Positions 11,210 through 23,455 of a stretch of DNA of 64,000 nucleotides are shown in pieces (position 1 is the first letter of the stretch; every line of letters starts with the position of its first letter). Source of the DNA: Calliopsis andreniformis (taxonomy: Eukaryota > Arthropoda > Insecta > Hymenoptera > Andrenidae); the NCBI RefSeq assembly GCF_051401765.1, contig NW_027480440.1:3844001-3908000 (forward strand), read 5' to 3'. The translations under genes and the position numbers were made by a program. The notes under the pieces are model-generated. The model was not told the origin of the DNA. It searched no databases and saw only the letters and a program-made list of their open reading frames with translations.

Positions 11210-11775
11210 TCAATCCTCAATCCTCAATTCTCAATCCTCAACCCTCAATCCTCAGACCTCAAACATCAATACCCAACCCTCAGTCCTCGTCCTCAATCCA
11301 CAACCCTCTTTCATCAATCCTCAATCTTCAGCCATCAATATTCAATCTTCAATCCTCAATCCTCAGTCCTCAATCCTCAATCTTCAATCCTCAATCCTCA
11401 GTCCTCAATCCTCAATCCTCAATTCTCAATCGTCAATCCTCAATACCCAATCCTCAATTTTCAATCCTCAATCCTCAATCATCAATCCTCTATCTTCAAT
11501 AGTCAATCCTCAATCCCCAATCCTCAATCCTCAATACTCAACCATCAATCCTCAATTCTCAATACTCAATAGAATATCCTGAATTCTCAGGATTCAATAC
11601 TCAAACCTCAATCCTCAACCCTCAGCTCTCATCCTCCATCCTCAATCCTAAACCCTCAATCCTCAATCCTCTATCTTCAATCCTCAATACTCAGTATTCA
11701 ATCCTCAATCCTCAATCCTCAATCCTCAATCTTCAATCCTCAATCCTCAATCCTCAATCCTCAATCCTCAATCCT
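11210..11775 (+). repeat. Copy of 9,770-10,335 at offset 1,440 bp
   Basis: Lines at 9,781-10,320 and 11,221-11,760 match base for base except scattered substitutions such as ACTCAAT to AGTCAAT near 11,500. The Bt hairpins at 10136 and 11576 fix the offset. The right end changes near 11,785 into the CCACAAACC flank of module D. Confidence 0.85.
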
Positions 11776-13159
11776 CAGTCCTCAGTCCACAAACCTCAAT
11801 CCTCAATCCTCAACCATCAATCCTCAATCCTCAATCCTCAACCCTCAGTCCTCAATCCTCAGTCCTCAATCCTCAATCCTCAATCCCCAATCTTCTATCA
11901 TCAATCATCAATCCTCAATTTTCAATCCTCAACCCTCAATCCTCAACCCTCAATCGTCAACCCTCAGTAATCAACCCTCAATCCTCAATTCTCAATCCTC
12001 AATCTTCAGTCCTCAATCCTCAATCCTCAATCCTCAATCCTCAATCCTCAGTTCTCAGTCCTCAAACCTCAATCCTCAACCCTCAGACCTCATCCTCATT
12101 CCTCAATTCTCAATCCTCAATCCTCAGTCCTCAGTCCTCAAAGTTCTATCCTCAAACCTCAGCCCTCTTCGTCAATCCTCAATCCTCAATGCTCAATCCT
12201 CAGCCTTCAATCCTCAATACTCAATCTTCAATCCTCAATCCTCAGTCCTCAAACCTCAATTCTGAATCCTCAATCCTGAATCCTCAACCTTCAGCCCTCA
12301 GTCCTCAATAATCAGTTGTCAATCCTCAATCCTCAATAGACTATCGTCAATTCTCAGTTTTCAATACTCAATACTCAATCTGCAATCTTCAAATCGCTAT
12401 CCACAAACATCAATTCTGAATCCTCAATCCTCAATCTTCAATCCTCAATATTTAATCTTCAATCCTCAATTCTCAAACTTCAATCCTCAATACTGAATCT
12501 TCAATCCTCAATCCTCAATCCTCAATCCTCAATCTTCAATCCTCAATACACAATCTCAAATCCTCAACCCTCAATCCTCAATCCTTAATTCTCAATCCTC
12601 AATCCTCAATCATCAATCCTCAATCTTCAATCCTCAATACTCAATCTTCAATCCTCAATCCTCAATCCTCAAACCTCAGTCCTCAATACTCAGTCATGAA
12701 TACTCAATCTTCAATACTCAATCCTCAATCCTCAATCCTCAATCCTCAATCCTCACTCCCCAATCATCATTCCCCAAACCTCAATCCTCAATCCCCAATC
12801 CTCAATCCTCATACCCCAAACCTTAATCCTCAATCCTCTATCCTCAATCTTCAATCCTCAATATTTAATCTTCAATCCTCAATACCAAAACCTCAATCTT
12901 CAATCCTCAATCCTCAATCCTCAGTTCTCAATCCTCAACCCTCAATCCTCAGACCTCAAACATCAATACCCAACCCTCAGTCCTCGTCCTCAATCCACAA
13001 CCCTCAATCATCAATCCTCAATCTTCAGCCATCAATATTCAATCTTCAATCCTCAATCCTCAGTCCTCAATCCTCAATCTTCAATCCTCAATCCTCAGTC
13101 CTCAATCCTCAATCCTCAATTCTCAATCGTCAATCCTCAATACCCAATCCTCAATTTTC
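11776..13159 (+). repeat. D-Ae unit lacking Bg
   Basis: D at 12138 and Ae at 12312 keep the 174-bp spacing. The Bg hairpin and its surroundings are missing: near 12,620 the text passes directly to the CTCAGTCATGAATACTC mark, and Bt follows at 13273. Ae to Bt is 961 bp instead of 1,152. Confidence 0.82.
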
Positions 13160-14325
13160 AATCCTCAATCCTCAATCATCAATCCTCTATCTTCAATACT
13201 CAATCCTCAATCCCCAATCCGCAATCCTCAATACTCAACCATCAATCCTCAATTCTCAATACTCAATAGAATATCCTGAATTCTCAGGATTCAATACTCA
13301 AACCTCAATCCTCAACCCTCAGCTCTCATCCTCCATCCTCAATCCTCAATCCTCAATACTCAATCTTCAATCCTCAATACTCAATCTTCAATTCTCAATC
13401 CTCAATCCTCAATAATCAATACTCAATCCTCAGTCATGAATACCCAATCTTCAATACTCAATCATCAATCCTCAATCCTCAATCCTCAATCCTAAATCCT
13501 CAATCCTAATTCCCCAAACGTCTATCCTTAACCCTCAGTCCTCATCCTCAATTCTCAATACACAATCGTCAATCCTCACTCCTCAATCATCAATCCTCAA
13601 TCTTCAATACTCAATCCTCAATCCTCAATCCTCAATCCTCAATCCTCAATCCTCAAACCTCAGTCCTCAATCCTCAGTCATGAGTACTCAATTTTCAATA
13701 CTCAATCCTCAATCCTCAATCCTCAATCCTCAAACCTCAATCCTCAATCCTCAATCATCATTCCCCAAACCTCAATACTCAATCCTCAATCCTCAATCTT
13801 CAATCCTCAATATTTAATCTTCAATCCTGAATCCTCAATCCTCAATCCTCAATCCTCAATCCTCAATCCTCAATCCTCAATCTTCAATCCTCAATACTCA
13901 ATCTTCAATCCTCAATCCTCAATCCTCAATCCTCAATCCTCATTCTCCAATCCTCAATACCAAAACCTCAATCTTCAATCCTCAATCCTCAATCCTCAAT
14001 TCTCAAACCTCAATCCTCAATCCTCAAACCTCAAACATCAATACTCAACCCTCAATCCTCTACCCTCAGCCCGCATCCTCCATCCTCAATACTCGATCCT
14101 CAATCCTCAATACTCGATCCTCAATCCTCAATCTTCAATCCTCAATACTCAATCTTCAATCCTCAATCCTCAATCCTCAAACCTCAGTCCTCAATACTCA
14201 GTCATGAATACTCAATCTTCAATACTCAATCCTCAATCCTCAATCCTCAATCCTCAATCCTCAATCCTCAATCCTCATTCGTCAATAATCAATACCCAAT
14301 CCTCAATCTTCAATCCTCAATGCTC
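13160..14325 (+). repeat. 1,166-bp tandem repeat, first copy (Bt-I)
   Basis: Bt (13273), module I (13509) and the ScaI palindrome (13681) all recur exactly 1,166 bp later. The length equals 164 heptamers plus 3 hexamers. The three hexamers (TCATCC twice, GCATCC once) are visible in the unit. Copy ends were placed where the match stops, near CAATCATCAATCCTCTATC. Confidence 0.88.
13509..13690 (+). repeat. Landmark module I with terminal ScaI palindrome
   Basis: Module I runs from ATTCCCCAAACGTCTATCC to the perfect 10-base palindrome TGAGTACTCA, 182 bp in all. Copies: 13509-13690, 14675-14856, 21902-22083, 28961-29142, 39140-39293, 41104-41285, 59298-59479 and 61549-61730. The fifth is 154 bp long, having lost 28 bp (four heptamers). 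The last has AAACCTC for AAACGTC. Confidence 0.88.
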
Positions 14326-15491
14326 AATCCTCAATCCTCAATCATCAATCCTCTATCTTCAATACTCAATCCTCAATCCCCAATCCGCAATCCTCAATAC
14401 TCAACCATCAATCCTCAATTCTCAATACTCAATAGAATATCCTGAATTCTCAGGATTCAATACTCAAACCTCAATCCTCAACCCTCAGCTCTCATCCTCC
14501 ATCCTCAATCCTCAATCCTCAATACTCAATCTTCAATCCTCAATACTCAATCTTCAATTCTCAATCCTCAATCCTCAATAATCAATACTCAATCCTCAGT
14601 CATGAATACCCAATCTTCAATACTCAATCATCAATCCTCAATCCTCAATCCTCAATCCTAAATCCTCAATCCTAATTCCCCAAACGTCTATCCTTAACCC
14701 TCAGTCCTCATCCTCAATTCTCAATACACAATCGTCAATCCTCACTCCTCAATCATCAATCCTCAATCTTCAATACTCAATCCTCAATCCTCAATCCTCA
14801 ATCCTCAATCCTCAATCCTCAAACCTCAGTCCTCAATCCTCAGTCATGAGTACTCAATTTTCAATACTCAATCCTCAATCCTCAATCCTCAATCCTCAAA
14901 CCTCAATCCTCAATCCTCAATCATCATTCCCCAAACCTCAATACTCAATCCTCAATCCTCAATCTTCAATCCTCAATATTTAATCTTCAATCCTGAATCC
15001 TCAATCCTCAATCCTCAATCCTCAATCCTCAATCCTCAATCCTCAATCTTCAATCCTCAATACTCAATCTTCAATCCTCAATCCTCAATCCTCAATCCTC
15101 AATCCTCATTCTCCAATCCTCAATACCAAAACCTCAATCTTCAATCCTCAATCCTCAATCCTCAATTCTCAAACCTCAATCCTCAATCCTCAAACCTCAA
15201 ACATCAATACTCAACCCTCAATCCTCTACCCTCAGCCCGCATCCTCCATCCTCAATACTCGATCCTCAATCCTCAATACTCGATCCTCAATCCTCAATCT
15301 TCAATCCTCAATACTCAATCTTCAATCCTCAATCCTCAATCCTCAAACCTCAGTCCTCAATACTCAGTCATGAATACTCAATCTTCAATACTCAATCCTC
15401 AATCCTCAATCCTCAATCCTCAATCCTCAATCCTCAATCCTCATTCGTCAATAATCAATACCCAATCCTCAATCTTCAATCCTCAATGCTC
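14326..15491 (+). repeat. 1,166-bp tandem repeat, second copy
   Basis: Bt is at 14439, module I at 14675 and the ScaI palindrome at 14847. I saw very few base differences from the first copy, which suggests a recent event. After it the text continues to module K at 15669, the normal successor of I. Confidence 0.88.
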
Positions 15492-15668
15492 AATCCTCAA
15501 TTCTCAATCCTCAATCCTCAATCCTCAGACCTCAAACAGCAATACTCAACCCTCAGTCCTCGTCCTCAATACACAACCATCAATACTCAATCGTCAATCT
15601 TCAATCTTCAATATTCAATCTTCAGTCCTCAATCCTCAATCCTCGATCCTCAATCCTAAATCCTCACT

Positions 15669-15687
15669 ATTCCAACAGCAATACCCA
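15669..15687 (+). repeat. Landmark module K (type copy)
   Basis: ATTCCAACAGCAATACCC is the core. Full copies start at 15669, 29955, 31080 and 60231. Variants are ATTCAAACCGCAATACCC at 16732 and ATTCAAACAGCAATACCC at 62522. All six lie 156 bp before an Ac module. Confidence 0.85.
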
Positions 15688-15824
15688 ATACTCAATCTTC
15701 AATCCGCAATCCTCAATCATCAATCCTCAATCCTCAATCCTCAACCCTCAATCCTCAGACCTCTAACCTCAAACCTGAATCCCCAATCCTGAATCCTCAA
15801 TCTTCAGACCTCAGTCCTCAACAA

Positions 15825-15944
15825 TCAGTTGTCAATTCACAATCCTCAATAGAAGATCATCAATTCACAGCTTTCAATACACAATACTCAATCTGCAATC
15901 TTCAAATCTCTATCCACAAACATCAATTCTCATCATTCAACCCT
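15825..15944 (+). repeat. Module A, subtype Ac (type copy)
   Basis: Subtype Ac carries AATAGAAGATCATCAATTC and ends CATCATTCAACC. Copies start at 15825, 16888, 30111, 31236, 37488, 60387 and 62678. Six of the seven have module K exactly 156 bp upstream (37488 does not), and four have module J exactly 213 bp downstream. Confidence 0.88.
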
Positions 15945-17100
15945 CAACACTCAGTCCCCAATCCTCAATCTTCAATCCTCAATCCTCAAACCGCAATCCT
16001 CAATACTCACCCTTCAATCCTCAATACTCAATCATCAATCCTCAATCTTCAATCCTCAATCCTCAATCCTCAATCCTCAATCCTCAATCATCAATCTTCA
16101 GTCCTCAATACTCAATCTTCAATCCTCAATCCTCAATCCTCAATCCTCAATCCTCAATCCTCAACAGACAACCTTCAATCCTCAATACTCAATCTTCAAT
16201 CCTCAATCCTCAATCCTCAATCCTCAATCCTCATTCTTCAATCCTCAATACCCAATCCTCAATCTTCTATCCTCAATCCTCAGTCCTCAATCCTCAGTCC
16301 TCAATCCTCAATCATCAATCCTCAATATTTAATCTTCAATCCTCAATCCTCATTCTTCAATCCTCGATACCAAAACCTCAATCTTCAATCCTCAATCCTC
16401 AATCCTCAATTCTCAATCCTCAATACTCAATCAGCAATCGTCAATCCTCTATCCCCAATCCTCAATCTTCAATCCTCAATCCTCAATCCTCAATCCTCAG
16501 TCCTCAGTCTTCAATCCACAATACTCAATCTTCAATCCTCCATCCTCAATCCTCAATCCTCAATCCTCAATCCTCAATCCTCAATCCTCAGACCTCAAAC
16601 AGCAATACCCAACCCTCAGTCCTCGTCCTCAAAACACAACCATCAATCCTCAATCCTCAATCTTCAATCTTCAATATTCAATCTTCAGTCCTCAATCCTC
16701 AATTCTAGATCTTCAATCCTCAATCCTCAATATTCAAACCGCAATACCCAATCCTCAATCTTCAATCCGCAATCCTCAATCATCAATCCTCAATCCTCAA
16801 TCCTCAATCCTCAATCCTCAGTCCTCAAACCTCAAACCTGAATCCCCAATCCTGAATCCTCATCCTTCAGACCTCAGTCCTCAACAATCAGTTGTCAATT
16901 CTCAATCCTCAATAGAAGATCATCAATTCACAGTTTTCAATACTCAATACTCAATCTGCAATCTTCAAATCTCTATCCACAAACATCAATTCTCATCATT
17001 CAACCATCAACACTCAGTCCTCAATCCTCAATCTTCAATCCTCAAACCTCAATCCTCAATCCTCGATCCTCAATCTTCAATCCTCAATACTCAATCTTCA

Positions 17101-17160
17101 AACCAACATCCCGAATCCTCAATCCTCAATCCTCAATCCTCAATCGTCTGGCTTCAATCC
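17101..17160 (+). repeat. Landmark module J (type copy)
   Basis: The module runs from AACCAACATCCCGAATCC to CGTCTGGCTTCAATCC, 60 bp. Copies start at 17101, 30324, 31449 and 37701, each 213 bp after the start of an Ac module. Confidence 0.87.
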
Positions 17161-17280
17161 TCAATGCTCAACCTTCCATCCTCCATCCTCAATACTCGAT
17201 CCTCAATCCTCAATCTTCAATCCTCAATACTCAATCTTCAATCCTCAATCCTCAATCCTCAAACCTCAGTCCTCAATACT

Positions 17281-19120
17281 CAGTCATGAATACTCAATCT
17301 TCAATACTCAATCCTCAATCCTCAATCCTCAATCCTCAATCCTCAATCCTCAATCATCATTCCCCAAACCTCAATCCTCAATCCTCAATCCTCAATCCTC
17401 ATTCCCCAAACCTCAATCCTCAATCCTCAATCCTCAATACCCAATCCTCAATCTTCAATCCTCAATCCTCAATCCTCAATTCTCAATCCTCAATCCTCAG
17501 TCCTCAATCTTCAATCCTCAATACTCAATCTTCTGTAATCAATCCTCAATTCTCAATCCTCAATACTCAATCCTCAATCGTCAATCCTCAATCCCCAATC
17601 CTCAATCTTCAATACTCAAACCTCAATCCTCAATCCTCAATCTTCAATCCACAATACTCAATGTTCAATCATCAATCCTCAATCCTCAATCCTCAATCCT
17701 CAATCTTCAATCCTCAATACTCAGTCTTCAATCCTCAAACCTCAACCTTCAATCCTCAATACTCAGTCTACAATCTTCAATCCTCAATCCTCAATCCTAA
17801 ATCCTCATTCTTCAATCCTCGAAACCCAATCCTCAATCTTCAATCCTCATCTTTCAATCATCAATTCCCAATCCTCAATCTTCAATCCTCAATCCTAAAT
17901 CCTCAATTCTTAATCCTCAATCCTTAGTCCTCAGTCCTCAAACCTCAATTCTCAACCCTCAGCCCTCATCCTCAATCCTCAATCCTCAATCCTCAATCCT
18001 CAATCTTTAATCCTCAATACTCAATCTTCAATAATCAATCCTCAATCCTCAATACTCAATCCTCAATCCTCAATCTTCAATCCTCAGTCTTTAACTCTCA
18101 ATCCTCAATCCTCAATCCTCAATCCTCAATCCTCAACCTTCAATCCTCAATACTCAATCTTCAATCCTCAATCCTCAAACCTCAATCCTCAATCGTCATT
18201 CTTCAATCCTCAACACCCAATCCTCAATCTTCAATCCTCAATCCTCAGTCCTCAATTCTCAATCCTCAATCCTCAATCCTCAGACCTCAAACATCAATAC
18301 TCAACCCTCAGTCCTCGTACTCAATTCTCAATTCTCAATCCTCAATCCTCAATACTCAATCTTCAATCCCCAATAATCAATCTCCAATCCTAGATCCTCA
18401 ATCCCCAATCCTCAATCCTTAATCCTCAATCTTCAATCCTCAATCCCCAGCCCTCAATCTTCAATCCTCAATACCCAATCCTCAATTCTCAATCCTCAAA
18501 CCTCAGTCCTCAGTTCTCTGACCTGAATCCTCAACCCTCAGCCCTCATCCTCAATCCTCAATCCTCAATCCTCAATCCTCAATCGTCAATCTTCAATCCT
18601 CAATCCTCAACACTCAATCGTCAGGCATCAATCCTCAATACTCAATCTTCAATACTCTATCCTCAATCCTCATTCCTCAATGCTCATTCTTCAATCCTCA
18701 ATACCTAATCCTCAATCTTCAATCCTCAATCCTCAATCCTCAACTCTCAATCCTCAATCCTCAGTCCACAGTCCTCAAACCTCAATCCTCAACCCTCAGC
18801 CCTCATCCTCAATCCTCAATCCTCAATCTTCAATCCTCAATCCTCAAGCACCAATAATCAATCCTCAATCCTCAGTCCTCAAACCTCAATCCTGAATCGT
18901 CAATCCTGAATCCTCAATCTTCAGACATCAGACCTCAACTGTCAGACGTCAATCCACAATCCTCGATAGAATATCATCAATTCACAGTTTTCAATACTCA
19001 ATACTCAATCTGCAATCTTCAGACCTCTATCCCCAAACATCAATTCTCATCACTCAACCCTCAACACTCAGTCCCCAATCCTCAATCTTCAATCCTCAAT
19101 CCTCAATCCGCAATCCTCAA
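17281..19120 (+). repeat. J-to-Ad segment, repeated at 31.6-33.5 kb
   Basis: From J (17101) the text matches 31,449 onward at offset 14,348, which becomes 14,432 by the Ad module (18942 and 33374). The 84-bp difference is 12 heptamers. Marks include CTCAGTCATGAATACTC at 17,280, TTCTGTAATCAATCC near 17,530 and ATGCTCATTC near 18,680. Confidence 0.83.
18942..19061 (+). repeat. Module A, subtype Ad (type copy)
   Basis: Subtype Ad begins TCAGACGTCAATCC instead of TCAGTTG and has TCGATAGAATATCATC and TTCAGACCTCTATCCCC. It contains GACGTC, a six-base palindrome that I saw only in this subtype. Copies start at 18942, 33374, 44293 and 46046. The last two are 1,753 bp apart and belong to a tandem duplication. 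Confidence 0.88.
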
Positions 19121-19828
19121 TCCTCAATGTTCAATCCACAATACTCAATCTTCAATCCCCAATCCTCAATCCTCAATCCTCAATCCTCAATCCTCAATCG
19201 TCAATCTTCAATCCTCAATACTCAATCTTCTGTAATCAATCCTCAATTCTCAATCCTCAATACTCAATCCTCAATCCTCAATCCTCAATCCTCAATCCTC
19301 AATCCTCAATCATCAAACCTCAATCTTCAATCCTCAGTCCCAAATCCTCAATCTTCATTACTCAATCCTCAATCCTCATTCTTCAATCCTCAATACCCAA
19401 TCCTCAATCTTCAATCCTCAATCCTCAATCCTCAATTCTCAATCCTCAACCCTCAGTCCTCAATCTTCAATCCTCAATACTCAATCTTCTGTAATCAATC
19501 CTCAATTCTCAATCCTCAATCCTCAATCCTCAGTCCTCAATCCTCAATCCTCGTTCTTCAATCCTCAATACCCAATCCTCAATCTTCAATCCTCAATCTT
19601 CTATCCTCAGTCCTCAATCCTCAATCCGCACTCCTCAATCCTCAATCCTCAATCCGCACTCCTCAATCCTCAATCGTCAATCCACAATCCTCAACCATCA
19701 ATACTCAATCCTCTATCCTCAACCCTCATTCCTCAGTCCTCAACACTCAATCTTCAGTCCTCAATCCCCAATCTACAATCCTCAATTATCAATCCTAAAT
19801 CCTCAATCTTCAACCTCAATCCTCAATC
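19121..19828 (+). repeat. Ad-to-E junction stretch
   Basis: This heptamer text joins an Ad flank to a module E flank, skipping the Ab, Ab, G and F modules expected between them. TTCTGTAATCAATCC occurs twice (near 19,230 and 19,490), which suggests a local duplication of about 260 bp. GCACTCCTCAATCC is also doubled near 19,628-19,670. Confidence 0.7.
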
Positions 19829-22083
19829 TTGAAACATGAATACACAATTCTTAATCTTCAATCCTCAAACCTCAATCGTCAACCCTCAATCCTCAACCCT
19901 GAGTCCACAATCCTCAATAACCATTCTTCAATCCCTTATCCGCAATCCTCAATCCTCAATCCACAATCCTCAATCCTCAATCCTCCGTCCACAAACCTCA
20001 ATCCTCAATCCTCAACCATCAATCCTCAATCCTCAATCCTCAATCCTCAACCCTCAGTCCTCAATCCTCAGTCCTCAATCCTCAATCCTCAATCCCCAAT
20101 CTTCTATCATCAATCATCAATCCTCAATTTTCAATCCTCAACCCTCAATCCTCAACCCTCAATCGTCAACCCTCAGTAATCAACCCTCAATCCTCAATTC
20201 TCAATCCTCAATCTTCAGTCCTCAATCCTCAATCCTCAATCCTCAATCCTCAATCCTCAGTTCTCAGTCCTCAAACCTCAATCCTCAACCCTCAGACCTC
20301 ATCCTCATTCCTCAATTCTCAATCCTCAATCCTCAGTCCTCAGTCCTCAAAGTTCTATCCTCAAACCTCAGCCCTCTTCGTCAATCCTCAATCCTCAATG
20401 CTCAATCCTCAGCCTTCAATCCTCAATACTCAATCTTCAATCCTCAATCCTCAGTCCTCAAACCTCAATTCTCAATCCTCAGTCCTGAATCCTCAACCTT
20501 CAGCCCTCAGTCCTCAATAATCAGTTGTCAATCCTCAATCCTCAATAGACTATCGTCAATTCTCAGTTTTCAATACTCAATACTCAATCTGCAAACTTCA
20601 AATCGCTATCCACAATCATCAATTCTGAATCCTCAATCCTCAATCTTCAATCCTCAATATTTAATCTTCAATCCTCAATTCTCAAACTTCAATCCTCAAT
20701 ACTGAATCTTCAATCCTCAATCCTCAATCCTCAATCCTCAATCTTCAATCCTCAATACACTATCTCAAATCCTCAACCCTCAATCCTCAATCCTTAATCC
20801 TCAATCCTCAATCCTCAATCATCAATCCTCAATCTTCAATGCTCAATCCTCAATCCTCAATCCTCAATCCTCAATACTCAACCATCATTAATTCTCAATA
20901 CTCAATAGAATATCCTGAATTCTCAGGATGCAATACTCAAACATCAATCCTCAACCCTCAGCCCGCATCCTCCATCCTCAATACTCGATCCTCAATCCTC
21001 AATCTTCAATCCTCAATACTCAATCTTCAATCCTCAATCCTCAATCCTCAAACCCCAGTCCTCAATACTCAGTCATGAATACTCAATCTTCAATACTCAA
21101 TCCTCAATCCTCAATCCTCAATCCTCAATCCTCAATCCCCAGTCATCATTCCCCAAACCTCAATCCTCAATCCCCAATCCTCAATCCTCATACCCCAAAC
21201 CTCAATCCTCAATCCTCAATCCTCAATCTTCAATCCTCAATATTTAATCTTCAATCCTCAATCCTCATTCTTCAATCCTCAATACCAAAACCTCAATCTT
21301 CAATCCTCAATCCTCAATCCTCAATTCTCAATCCTCAACCCTCAATCCTCAGACCTCAAACATCAATACCCAACCCTCAGTCCTCGTCCTCAATCCACAA
21401 CCCTCAATCATCAATCCTCAATCTTCAGCCATCAATATTCAATCTTCAATCCTCAATCCTCAGTCCTCAATCCTCAATCTTCAATCCTCAATCCTCAGTC
21501 CTCAATCCTCAATCCTCAATTCTCAATCGTCAATCCTCAATACCCAATCCTCAATTTTCAATCCTCAATCCTCAATCATCAATCCTCTATCTTCAATACT
21601 CAATCCTCAATCCCCAATCCTCAATCCTCAATACTCAACCATCAATCCTCAATTCTCAATACTCAATAGAATATCCTGAATTCTCAGGATTCAATACTCA
21701 AACCTCATTCCTCAACCCTCAGCTCTCATCCTCCATCCTCAATCCTCAATGCTCAATCCTCAATCTTCAATCCTCAATACTCAATCTTCAATTCTCAATC
21801 CTCAATCCTCAATACTCAATCCTCAGTCATGAATACTCAATCTTCAATACTCAATCATCAATCCTCAATCCTCAATCCTCAATCCTAAATCCTCAATCCT
21901 AATTCCCCAAACGTCTATCCTTAACCCTCAGTCCTCATCCTCAATTCTCAATACACAATCGTCAATCCTCACTCCTCAATCATCAATCCTCAATCTTCAA
22001 TACTCAATCCTCAATCCTCAATCCTCAATCCTCAATCCTCAATCCTCAAACCTCAGTACTCAATCCTCAGTCATGAGTACTCA
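19829..22083 (+). repeat. E-D-Ae-Bg-Bt-I higher-order unit (type specimen, 2,255 bp)
   Basis: This is the cleanest uninterrupted unit: E 19829, D 20347, Ae 20521, Bg 20912, Bt 21673, I 21902 to the ScaI palindrome at 22074-22083. The same order and spacing recur at 27.4-29.1 kb and 39.5-41.3 kb from D onward, and in part at 6.6-10.1, 25.9-27.1, 36-37.3, 52-53.4 and 57.5-59.5 kb. Offsets to the 27-kb copy are 7,052, then 7,059 after one extra heptamer. Confidence 0.87.
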
Positions 22084-23455
22084 ATTTTCAATACTCAATC
22101 CTCAATCCTCAATCCTCAATCCTCAAACCTCAATCCTCAATCCTCAATCATCATTCCCCAAACCTCAATACTCAATCCTCAATCCTCAATCTTCAATCCT
22201 CAATATTTAATCTTCAATCCTGAATCCTCAATCCTCAATCCTCAATCCTCAATCCTCAATCCTCAATCCTCAATCTTCAATCCTCAATACTCAATCTTCA
22301 ATCCTCAATCCTCAATCCTCAATCCTCAATCCTCATTCTCCAATCCTCAATACCAAAACCTCAATCTTCAATCCTCAATCCTCAATCCTCAATTCTCAAA
22401 CCTGAATCCTCAATCCTCACACCTCAAACATCAATACTCAACCCTCAATCCTCAACCCTCAGCCCGCATCCTCCATCCTCAATACTCGATCCTGAATCCT
22501 CAATACTCGATCCTCAATCCTCAGTCTTCAATCCTCAATACTCAATCTTCAATCCTCAATCCTCAATCCTCAAACCTCAGTCCTCAATACTCAGTCATGA
22601 ATACTCAATCTTCAATACTCAATCCTCAATCCTCAATCCTCAATCCTCAATCCTCAATCCTCGTTCTTCAATCCTCAATACCCAATCCTCAATCTTCAAT
22701 CCTCAATCTTCTATCCTCAGTCCTCAATCCTCAATCCGCACTCCTCAATCCTCTATCGTCAATCCACAATCCTCAGCCATCAATACTCAATCCTCAATCC
22801 TCAATCCTCAGTCCTCATTCCTCAGTCCTCAGTCCTCAAAGTTCTATCCTCAAACCTCAGCCCTCTTCGTCAATCCGCAATCCTCAATCCTCAAACCTCA
22901 ATCTTCAATCCTCAATACTCAGTCTACAATCTTCAATCCTCAATCCTCAATCCTAAATCCTCATTCTTCAATCCTCAATACCCAATCCTCAATCTTCAAT
23001 CCTCAATCCTCAATCCTCAATTCTCAATCCTCAATCCTCAATCCTCAGACCTCAAACATCAATATTCAACCCTCAGTCCTCGTCCACAATCCACAAACCT
23101 CAATCCTCAATCCTCAATTCTCAATCCTCAATCCTCAATCCTCAGACCTCAAACATCAATACTAAACCCTCAGTCCTCAATCCTCAATCTTCAATCCTCA
23201 ATACTCAATCTTCTATCCTCAATCCTCAATCCTCAATCCTCAATCCTCAATCCTCAATCCTCAGACCTCAAACATCAATATTCAACCATCAGTCCTCGTC
23301 CTCAATCCACAACCCTGAATCCTCAATTCTCAATCCTCAATCCTCAATTTTCAAACCTCAATACTCAATCTTCAATCCTCAATCCTCAATCCTCAATCCT
23401 CAATCTTCAATCCTCAATACTCAATCTTCTATCCTCAATTCAATCCTCAATCCTC
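22084..23455 (+). repeat. Chimeric stretch
   Basis: After module I the text follows the normal I-K path to the CTCAGTCATGAATACTC mark (22,597). It then switches to a TCGTTCTTCAATCC/GCACTCC flank, a lone module D (22836), and text like the left block (CAATATTCAACC, hexamers TCGTCC). At least three joins lie within 1 kb. A five-base unit in CTCAATTCAATCC near 23,436 shifts the register. Confidence 0.72.
22836..22876 (+). repeat. Module D in foreign context
   Basis: This D copy is the only one inside the window whose following Ae module is absent. Its upstream text is also not the usual TCAGACC-TCATCC-TCATTCC flank, so only a short segment around D was transplanted or retained. Confidence 0.75.

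Larger units (their letters stand above)
15492..17280 (+). repeat. K-Ac, K-Ac-J block
   Basis: K-like marks at 15669 and 16732 each precede an Ac module by 156 bp. Between them lies CAACAGACAACCTTCAATCC near 16,165, which recurs near 60,717. J follows the second Ac at 17101. The first half (about 15,370-16,300) is repeated at 59,932-60,900 at offset 44,562. Confidence 0.82.
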
